A model generated the notes under the pieces. The model was not told the origin of the DNA. It did not search any database and was given only the letters and a program-made list of their open reading frames with translations. This document shows, piece by piece, positions 6,650 through 11,880 of a stretch of DNA of 11,880 nucleotides. Origin of the DNA: Chloroflexota bacterium (GTDB taxonomy: Bacteria > Chloroflexota > Dehalococcoidia > Lucifugimonadales > Lucifugimonadaceae); the NCBI GenBank assembly GCA_009837685.1, contig VXTA01000332.1, positions 1 through 11,880 on the forward strand, given 5' to 3'. The translations under genes and the position numbers were made by a program. How positions within the stretch are numbered: the first letter of the stretch is position 1; the number at the start of each line of letters is the position of its first letter.

Positions 6650-8323
6650 ATGCACCCGCAAAAACAGATAGCAGAGATGGTTGTTTCGGCTCTTCAGTCG
6701 GCGATCGCATCAAATTCGTTGCCGGAGATCGGCGAGGTTGCGCCGTCGGTCGAACGCCCGAAACAGGCGGAGCACGGCGACTACAGCACGAGCGTGGCGA
6801 TGGCGTTGGCCTCGAGCATGCGAATGGCGCCCAGGGAGATAGCGACTGAGATAGTCGAGAGCGTTGCGCCGACTTCGATGGTTCAGGACGTGAGCATCGC
6901 TGGTCCCGGGTTTATCAACTTCAAGCTGAACGATGAATGGCTGCGTTCCCAGATTCACGTGATTCGGGAAGCAGGAGTCGAATTCGCGCATCTGGATGTC
7001 GGAGCAGGACAAAGCATTCAGGTGGAGTTTGTAAGCGTGAACCCTACGGGTCCATTGCACATCGGGCATGTGCGCGGTGCTGCAATTGGCAACGGGTTGG
7101 CGAACATCTTGGATGCCGCGGGCTACGATGTGCAGCGCGAGTACTACGTGAACGATGCTGGCAATCAGATGCGCATATTTGCGGAATCTGCGTACGTGCG
7201 TTTTCTGCAGGCGGCAGGTAAGGACGCTGAACTCGGCGCAGAGTCCTATCCTGGCGAGTATGTTGTTGAACTCGGTGCCGAGCTGTATTCCGAGTTAGGT
7301 AATGCTGTAGCCGACTTGGATGCAGACGAAGCTATGGAAGCCATATCAGCCCCAGCATTGGATCGCACATTGGCGAATATCCGGGGCACGTTGGAGCGGA
7401 TGGGAATCGAGTATGACGAGTGGTTCAGCGAGAAATCGTTGATCGCCGGTGACGACTTCGATGATTCGCTGAAGTTGCTGGAGGAACGCGGCTACGTATC
7501 GGAGCGCGAGGGCGCGCTGTGGTTCCTCGGTACCAAGATAGATCTCGAGAGCGACAGTGTGATCATTCGGAGCAAGGAGCGGGGTCCGTCCTACTTCGGA
7601 ACCGATATCGCTTATCACTACAACAAGTTCGTGAAACGTGGTTTCGACCGGGTGATAAATGTTTGGGGTGCCGACCATCATGGACATGTGGCACGGATGA
7701 AGGCGGTCGTGGATTCGCTCGGAGTCGACCCAGAGAAATTGACGATCATCATCAACCAGATCGTGAACTTCAAAAAGGGCGACGAGACGGTGCGCTTCAA
7801 CAAGCGTAAGGACAACTTTATCGCTGCTGACGAGTTGTTGGACGCGGTTGGTCCGGATGCGTGTCACTACATCTTCTTAGAGCGGACTCCGGGTACGCAT
7901 ATGGAGTTTGATCTGGAGTTGGCGAAGGCTGAGACGTCGGAAAATCCCGTCTTCTATGTTCAGTACGCCCATGCGCGTCTATGCGCGGTGTTGCGCGCAG
8001 CATCGGAGCGGGGCATTGAGTTCGAAGACGGCGACGTTTCGTTGCTAACTACGCATCAGGAACTTGCGTTGATGCGACGGTTGAACGAGCTGCCCGATGT
8101 GATCGCGCGTTCAGCCGAGATGCTGGAACCGCACCACATGCCGCATTTCGCGTACGAGGTGGCGCGCGAGTTGCAGCGGTTCTACGAAGCGTGCAGAGTC
8201 ATTTCTAGCGATCCAGCTGACGCGGAGATTACCAAGGCGCGATTACTGCTTGTAGATGCCGCGCGCATCGTGCTTGCCGGGACGTTGAACATCATGGGGA
8301 TGAACGCGCCTGAGCGGATGTAG
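6650..8323 (+). CDS. argS: Arginyl-tRNA synthetase
   Basis: A class I synthetase that charges tRNA-Arg. It has 557 residues, typical for bacterial ArgRS. The N-terminal Add-1 domain carries EHGDYSTSVAMALA (about 41-54) and GPGFINFKL (about 85-93). The class I signature is VNPTGPLHIGHVRGAAIGN (HIGH about 137-140). FEYVQYAHAR-type sequence (here VFYVQYAHARLC) begins the anticodon-binding helices, and the protein ends with the family-typical APERM. The KMSKS region reads ETVRFNKRKDNFIAADELL (about 379-397), so the Met-Ser of the usual MSKR is Phe-Asn. ATG 6650 has a GGGG stretch 5 nt upstream as a possible weak ribosome site. It is the only complete plus-strand protein gene here, and its stop lies 9 bp from the convergent neighbour's stop. 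Confidence 0.97.
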   Translation: MHPQKQIAEMVVSALQSAIASNSLPEIGEVAPSVERPKQAEHGDYSTSVAMALASSMRMAPREIATEIVESVAPTSMVQDVSIAGPGFINFKLNDEWLRSQIHVIREAGVEFAHLDVGAGQSIQVEFVSVNPTGPLHIGHVRGAAIGNGLANILDAAGYDVQREYYVNDAGNQMRIFAESAYVRFLQAAGKDAELGAESYPGEYVVELGAELYSELGNAVADLDADEAMEAISAPALDRTLANIRGTLERMGIEYDEWFSEKSLIAGDDFDDSLKLLEERGYVSEREGALWFLGTKIDLESDSVIIRSKERGPSYFGTDIAYHYNKFVKRGFDRVINVWGADHHGHVARMKAVVDSLGVDPEKLTIIINQIVNFKKGDETVRFNKRKDNFIAADELLDAVGPDACHYIFLERTPGTHMEFDLELAKAETSENPVFYVQYAHARLCAVLRAASERGIEFEDGDVSLLTTHQELALMRRLNELPDVIARSAEMLEPHHMPHFAYEVARELQRFYEACRVISSDPADAEITKARLLLVDAARIVLAGTLNIMGMNAPERM

Positions 8324-8332
8324 GCCTCAGCT

Positions 8333-8854
8333 TTAAAGCGGGTTGTCTGGAGATGATGCCAGTTTGTATCGCTCAATGCGGCGGACGTAGCTGAGGGCGG
8401 CGCGTTTCTGGAGTTCTTGGTGTCGTGCGCGCAATCTGCCGATGGCTTTACCCGGAACACCGCGGATCAGTTGATTGTCCTCAAATACAGTGTTTTCGGG
8501 AATAATGGAGCCAGCTGCGACGAGGCATCCGTTTCCCAATATGACTCCATCGTTCAGAACCGATCCGTTTCCTAGAAGGCATCCATCACCGATCGTCTTG
8601 GCGTGGCATACGACGCCGTGCCCGATGGTTACACCGTCGCCGACCGAAGCGTCATCATCGGCATGGATGACGGAGTTGTCTTGGACGTTGGAGCCTTGGC
8701 CAATCGAGATGGTGCCGCTGTCTGCACGGATTACAGCGCCGGGCCAAACGCTGGATTGGGGGCCAACGCGCACATCGCCGATCAGAGTCGCATTGGCGCT
8801 GACGAACGCGGTTGGATCGACTTGTGGGCTGATGCCATCGAGTTCCAGGAGCAT
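8333..8854 (-). CDS. Gamma-carbonic-anhydrase-like left-handed beta-helix protein
   Basis: A 173-residue protein of the gamma-carbonic anhydrase/PaaY/YrdA group, built from hexapeptide repeats (for example ATLIGDVRVGPQSSVWPGAV at about 22-41 and IGDGCLLGNGSVL at about 88-100) that form a trimeric left-handed beta-helix, with a C-terminal helix. The three zinc-binding histidines appear conserved: His64 in SVIHADD, then His79 and His84 in IGHGVVCH. The loop between His64 and His79 is short, and the usual GMG after the last histidine is GNG. Whether it hydrates CO2 or serves another metal or CoA-linked role is open. ATG 8854 shares one base with the preceding stop (TAATG), making it last in the gatC-gatA-lipoprotein run. 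The C-terminus faces argS. Confidence 0.88.
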   Translation of the reverse strand: MLLELDGISPQVDPTAFVSANATLIGDVRVGPQSSVWPGAVIRADSGTISIGQGSNVQDNSVIHADDDASVGDGVTIGHGVVCHAKTIGDGCLLGNGSVLNDGVILGNGCLVAAGSIIPENTVFEDNQLIRGVPGKAIGRLRARHQELQKRAALSYVRRIERYKLASSPDNPL

Positions 8855-9378
8855 TATGGCAAGTCGGCCGGGGACATCGGGAAATTCAGTTCCATGTCAA
8901 CTTCGTGGAACGTTCCCTTGTCTTCATATTCAACTATTTCTTCTGATTTAACGGCTCGACCTTCTGGATCTCCTAAGCAGAATACAAACGGCACGTCGCG
9001 GTCCAGATCGCTTACGGGGCCGTGAATGATGTTTATGTACTTTCCGTTCTCGAGGATTTCGACGGGGTGCGATCTTGACGTAGTAAGTTTGACGTAAAGC
9101 AGCTCGCCTACCGGTGCGGGTGCGCCATCAACGAATGCGGTGCCGGTGAATATATAAGGCATTCCGGGCGGAGGACCCAACGGTGTATCTCCGACTTTTG
9201 GTTGTTCGACAAGGTCAGGGCACTGCAAGTCTTGTGTGCTGATCTCTGGTTCGGACTCGGCGGTAGGTGTGTCTTCCGACGTATCCGTTGTGCAGGCAAA
9301 TACGGCTGAGAGCGCGATCACCGACATTGCGGCGATGATTTTGACGAGAAGTGGTTTGAGGTCGGTTAGTCGGTACAT
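8854..9378 (-). CDS. Putative lipoprotein with a beta-sandwich-like domain
   Basis: A 174-residue protein not assigned to a named family. With the start at ATG 9378 it has a positive N-terminus, a hydrophobic stretch (about 10-28) and Cys29 in SAVFACTTD, which reads as an imperfect lipobox (Phe at -2). A Thr/Ser/Glu-rich linker (about 30-55) follows, as in surface-tethered lipoproteins. The rest (about 72-164) has GMPYIFTGTAFVDGAPAPVG, then a strand-rich part with GKYINIIHGP and an acidic tail, suggesting a single beta-sandwich like those seen in Chloroflexota exported proteins. Cys53 and Cys134 could form a disulfide. It overlaps the gatA end by 13 nt. An extension to ATG 9555 would overlap gatA much further and bury the signal sequence, so it is rejected. 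Confidence 0.72.
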   Translation of the reverse strand: MYRLTDLKPLLVKIIAAMSVIALSAVFACTTDTSEDTPTAESEPEISTQDLQCPDLVEQPKVGDTPLGPPPGMPYIFTGTAFVDGAPAPVGELLYVKLTTSRSHPVEILENGKYINIIHGPVSDLDRDVPFVFCLGDPEGRAVKSEEIVEYEDKGTFHEVDMELNFPMSPADLP

Positions 9379-10838
9379 GGTTCTGGAGGTGTCAGGTTCC
9401 AATTCGCCGATTGCTCGTAAGCGTGTGCGACCTGTAACGCCGTGCGGTCTCCCAACTGGGGTGCGAGGATCTGCAGTCCAACTGGCAATTCCTCGGACAG
9501 TCCGCACGGGACCGATATCCCGGGAAGTCCCGCGATGTTGACCGGGATGGTGCAAACATCGCTGAGGTACATCTGGAAGGGATCTTGCGTCTTTTCTCCG
9601 AGTTCGAAGGCCACTGTTGGCGATGTTGGTGTTGCGATTACGTCGAACTTCTGGAACGCGTCGTGGAACTCTCGCCGGATAAGAGTCCTGACTTGCTGAG
9701 CTTTCTTGTAGTAGGCGTCGTAGTACCCGGCTGAGAGTGCATACGTTCCGATGAGTATGCGCGGTTTCGCGTCCGGGCCAAATCCGCTGCCTCTTGTCGC
9801 TTCGATCGATTCGCGGGCGTTTGGCTCTCCATCAACTGACATGCCGTATTTGACGCCATCGAATCGGGAAAGGTTTGCCGAGGCTTCGGACGGTGCAATG
9901 ATGTAGTAGACCGCGAGCGCGTGGTCCGTAAGTGGGAGACTCGTTTCTTCGACGATCGCGCCAAGTCCTTCGAGGACGGTCAGACATTTTTCGAACGCGG
10001 CGCGGACGCCAGGTTCGATCCCGTCGACGATATATTCGCGAGGTACGCCGATGCGCATGCCATCGATGTCGCGGTTCAAGTATTCGGCGAAATCGAGTTT
10101 GTGGTCGAGTGAGGTCGAATCTAGAGGGTCGAGACCTGCGATCGTGTTTACGGTGTCGGCACAATCCGCAACGGTTCGGGCGATGGGTCCGATCTGGTCT
10201 AGGGACGATCCGAAGGCGATGAGTCCAAAGCGGCTGACGGTGCCGTAGGTCGGTTTGAAGCCGACGACGCCGCATAGCGATGCGGGTTGTCGGATGCTTC
10301 CGCCGGTATCTGAACCAAGCGCGATTACAGCTTCGCCAGCTGCGACGGCTGCCGCGGCACCTCCACTCGAACCGCCTGGTACGCGATTTTCCCCCCAAGG
10401 GTTGACGACGGGAGTGAACGCGGAGTTTTCGTTCGACGATCCCATTGCGAATTCGTCGAGGTTGCCCTTGCCTAGAATGATGGCACCGGCTTCCTTGAGT
10501 CGGGAAACGACGGTCGCATCGAAAGGCGGGACGTAGCCGTCGAGGATGCGCGAAGCGGCGGTGGTTCGGACGCCTTCGGTCGAGATGTTGTCTTTTATGA
10601 GGAACGGGACGCCGGTCAGCGCAGACGCGGTCCCGTTTTCTAGGCGTTGATCAGCGGCTTGGGCTTGGGTAACTACATCTTCCTCGTCGAGAACCGTGAG
10701 GAAGGCATGGGTCCGAGGTTCGACTTCTTTGATGCGTTGGAGGTGAGCGAGGGCGACTTCGCGGGCGGTGGTTTCGCCGTTCAGGTATTTGGCGCGCAGA
10801 TCACGCGCTGAAGTTTGTGTTTCGGATGCAACGCTCAT
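9366..10838 (-). CDS. gatA: Asp/Glu-tRNA amidotransferase subunit A
   Basis: GatA is the glutaminase subunit of GatCAB, which turns Glu-tRNA-Gln (and often Asp-tRNA-Asn) into the correctly amidated tRNA. The length is 490 residues, normal for GatA. The amidase signature is complete: Lys82 in GVPFLIKDNIST, cis-Ser157 in RVPGGSSGGAAAAVA and nucleophile Ser181 in GSDTGGSIRQPASLCG. The GatA-typical GNLDEFAMGSSNENSAF (about 125-141) and FKPTYGTVSRFGLIAFGSSL (about 194-213) are present. Adjacent gatC, overlapping by ATGA, separates it from the general amidase at 4863-6287. gatB, the kinase and transamidase subunit, is not in the window. The presence of GatCA suggests that Gln-tRNA or Asn-tRNA is made indirectly in this organism. 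Confidence 0.97.
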   Translation of the reverse strand: MSVASETQTSARDLRAKYLNGETTAREVALAHLQRIKEVEPRTHAFLTVLDEEDVVTQAQAADQRLENGTASALTGVPFLIKDNISTEGVRTTAASRILDGYVPPFDATVVSRLKEAGAIILGKGNLDEFAMGSSNENSAFTPVVNPWGENRVPGGSSGGAAAAVAAGEAVIALGSDTGGSIRQPASLCGVVGFKPTYGTVSRFGLIAFGSSLDQIGPIARTVADCADTVNTIAGLDPLDSTSLDHKLDFAEYLNRDIDGMRIGVPREYIVDGIEPGVRAAFEKCLTVLEGLGAIVEETSLPLTDHALAVYYIIAPSEASANLSRFDGVKYGMSVDGEPNARESIEATRGSGFGPDAKPRILIGTYALSAGYYDAYYKKAQQVRTLIRREFHDAFQKFDVIATPTSPTVAFELGEKTQDPFQMYLSDVCTIPVNIAGLPGISVPCGLSEELPVGLQILAPQLGDRTALQVAHAYEQSANWNLTPPEPCTD

Positions 10839-11131
10839 TCGATGACCGGCCTCACGCGTACAAATTCGCCATCAACGAATGGTGCGTTTGCGAGTGTCCG
10901 ATCGCGTTCTAACGCCGGCATGTCTTCGTCATCACGCATCACCGAGTGCGCATCGGTGGTGTGCCCGGTGGGTGGCACTCCTTCGGTGTCGAGTTCCGCC
11001 AAAGTTTGGAAATGGGCGAGAATGTCGGACAACTGCCGGCGCATCGTCTGCACTTCTTCATCGTCGATACGCAATGCGGCGAGACGGGCGATGTGTTTCA
11101 CGTCGTCGACGGACAGGATTTCGGAGTTCAT
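10835..11131 (-). CDS. gatC: Asp/Glu-tRNA amidotransferase subunit C
   Basis: A 98-residue small subunit that braces GatA against GatB. It shows the GatC pattern: VDDVKHIARLAALRIDDEEV near the start (about 8-27), a helix with LSDILAHFQTLAELDTEGV (about 34-52), a polar middle, and the closing LANAPFVDGEFVRVRPVIE (about 80-98), equivalent to the usual APxxxxxFFxVPxVIE. The ATG start at 11131 lacks a Shine-Dalgarno. It leads the gatC-gatA-lipoprotein-gamma-CA run and is divergent from pyrG, so its promoter lies in the 146-bp intergenic region. A TATAGA box on the minus strand (11169-11174) is a possible -10, with no good -35. Confidence 0.94.
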   Translation of the reverse strand: MNSEILSVDDVKHIARLAALRIDDEEVQTMRRQLSDILAHFQTLAELDTEGVPPTGHTTDAHSVMRDDEDMPALERDRTLANAPFVDGEFVRVRPVIE

Positions 11132-11148
11132 GAGGTTTGGGTAGGTAG

Positions 11149-11170
11149 TTGCGATTCCACCTTGCGATTC
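11149..11170. repeat. Direct repeat pair upstream of gatC
   Basis: TTGCGATTC occurs twice, at 11149-11157 and 11162-11170, with a 13-bp period and a CACC spacer. The second copy abuts the possible gatC -10 box, so the pair could be a regulator site; chance is also possible. Confidence 0.5.
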
Positions 11171-11193
11171 TATATCTGGGTGATTCGCGAGAG

Positions 11194-11217
11194 ATTGCCG
11201 AAAGGGTTGCCGAATGG
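11194..11217. repeat. Tandem 12-mer pair upstream of pyrG
   Basis: Two adjacent 12-mers, ATTGCCGAAAGG and GTTGCCGAATGG, match at 10 of 12 positions. The second copy contains the TTGCCG hexamer proposed as the pyrG -35 element, so the repeat overlaps a likely RNA polymerase site. It may be an operator or a duplicated promoter element. Confidence 0.55.
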
Positions 11218-11235
11218 TGAAGTATTTGGCATAAA
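11207..11235 (+). promoter_or_regulatory. Predicted pyrG promoter
   Basis: A TTGCCG -35 (11207-11212) and a CATAAA -10 (11230-11235) are 17 bp apart; each matches 4 of 6 consensus bases. Transcription would start near 11242, exactly at an in-frame ATG, or 36 nt before the TTG that best fits the protein start. Confidence 0.5.
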
Positions 11236-11277
11236 CTTTTTATGTGCCGAACTCATCAGACATGCGCGCCAATCACG

Positions 11278-11880
11278 TTGAGTAAGCGCCGCCGATACAT
11301 CTTCGTCACGGGCGGCGTGACAAGCTCTCTAGGTAAGGGCATCGCCTGCGCATCTATCGGCAGAATGTTGAAGAATCGGGGTCTTAAGGTCACGATTCTC
11401 AAACTTGATCCCTATCTAAACGTTGATCCAGGCACGATGTCGCCGTTGGAGCATGGCGAGGTGTTTGTGACGGTGGATGGGAGCGAGACGGATCTCGATT
11501 TGGGTCACTACGAGCGTTTCTTGAACCAGGATTTTACGATCCTGTCGAACGTGACCGCTGGTCAGATTTACAACGAATTGCTGGACGAGGAGCGATTAGG
11601 TGCGGAGTTTCTGGGGCAGACGGTTCAGGTGGTGCCGCATCTGGTGAGCGCGGTTGCCAAGCGAATCGAGAAGCTCGGAGAATCGGAAGACGCAGATGTG
11701 GTGATAGTTGAGGTCGGGGGCACAGTCGGAGACATGGAGGCGGAAGCGTTCATTGAAGCGGTTCGATGGATGCGCGACATGGAGGGGCGACAGAACTCGT
11801 TTTCGATACACCTGACGTTCGTGCCGCTGCTGAAACCGACGAACGAGCTCAAGACGAAGCCGACGCAGCACAGTGTTAGA
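11278..11880 (+). CDS. pyrG: CTP synthase, N-terminal part
   Basis: CTP synthase amidates UTP to CTP using ATP and glutamine. The visible 201 codons form much of the synthetase domain and run off the right edge; the glutaminase domain lies outside. Motifs: [15 protein letters not shown] with P-loop Lys20, [37 protein letters not shown] with the Mg-binding Asp, [11 protein letters not shown] with the Mg-binding Glu, and KTKPTQHSV. The TTG at 11278 gives MSKRRRYIF, the normal start. In-frame ATG 11242 would add 12 residues ([12 protein letters not shown]) that are not typical of the family. Compared with common bacterial enzymes it differs at several otherwise steady positions, for example GGVTSS for GGVVSS, LEHGE for xQHGE and ERLGAEFLG for ERRGDYLG. 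It is divergent from gatC. Confidence 0.95.
   Translation, partial: MSKRRRYIFVTGGVTSSLGKGIACASIGRMLKNRGLKVTILKLDPYLNVDPGTMSPLEHGEVFVTVDGSETDLDLGHYERFLNQDFTILSNVTAGQIYNELLDEERLGAEFLGQTVQVVPHLVSAVAKRIEKLGESEDADVVIVEVGGTVGDMEAEAFIEAVRWMRDMEGRQNSFSIHLTFVPLLKPTNELKTKPTQHSVR

Noticed and set aside
6512..6661. N-terminal extension of the AtzG-like gene to ATG 6661
   Set aside because: It would fill the divergent promoter region and overlap the argS start; the composition is not protein-like and the family is about 65-75 residues long.
7346..7867. 173-residue minus-strand open frame inside argS
   Set aside because: It lies wholly antisense to conserved ArgRS sequence with no motif or ribosome site.
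9379..9555. N-terminal extension of the lipoprotein gene to ATG 9555
   Set aside because: It would overlap gatA by about 190 bp, is Arg/Pro-rich, and would place the hydrophobic signal sequence internally.
1..11880. CRISPR arrays, insertion sequences, phage or defence genes
   Set aside because: No periodic repeats with spacers, no transposase or integrase motifs and no defence-type domains were found on either strand.

Overview
The window is housekeeping DNA from a bacterium with moderate G+C (roughly mid-50s percent by eye). It is densely packed, with 1-4 nt gene overlaps and few recognisable Shine-Dalgarno sequences. The mix resembles the Dehalococcoidia/SAR202 side of Chloroflexota: an AtzG/AtzE-type amidase pair, an OFA/MCT-like MFS carrier, a gamma-carbonic-anhydrase-like protein and a small lipoprotein with a beta-sandwich-like repeat. 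That assignment is an inference from gene content, not a phylogenetic result.

Layout, left to right. Positions 1-2561 carry a minus-strand run hisS > prfA > prmC (prmC cut by the window edge): histidyl-tRNA synthetase, release factor 1, and the methyltransferase that modifies the RF1 GGQ glutamine. A plus-strand tRNA-Pro(GGG) lies at 2649-2725. Positions 2809-4727 hold a coupled minus-strand pair, a SpoU/TrmH-family RNA 2'-O-methyltransferase followed by an MFS transporter. A double hairpin at 4809-4844 separates this pair from a second minus-strand pair at 4863-6511: a small AtzG-like (DUF4089) protein and an amidase-signature enzyme. A short divergent intergenic region leads into plus-strand argS (6650-8323). 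This converges, with only 9 bp between stop codons, on a minus-strand run gatC > gatA > putative lipoprotein > gamma-carbonic-anhydrase-like protein (11131-8333). A divergent region with two sets of tandem short repeats and a plausible promoter precedes plus-strand pyrG, which runs off the right edge.

Most genes serve translation: two aminoacyl-tRNA synthetases, two subunits of the tRNA-dependent amidotransferase, termination and its methylase, an RNA methyltransferase and a tRNA. pyrG supplies CTP. gatB is not in the window, so the GatCAB partner must lie elsewhere.

I found no phage, transposon, CRISPR, defence or otherwise undescribed multi-gene system. The points most worth a second look are the two parallel small-subunit/amidase modules flanking argS, the degenerate KMSKS-type motif in ArgRS, the divergent CTP synthase N-terminus with its possible leaderless start, the hairpin unit at 4809-4844, and the unrecognised lipoprotein.
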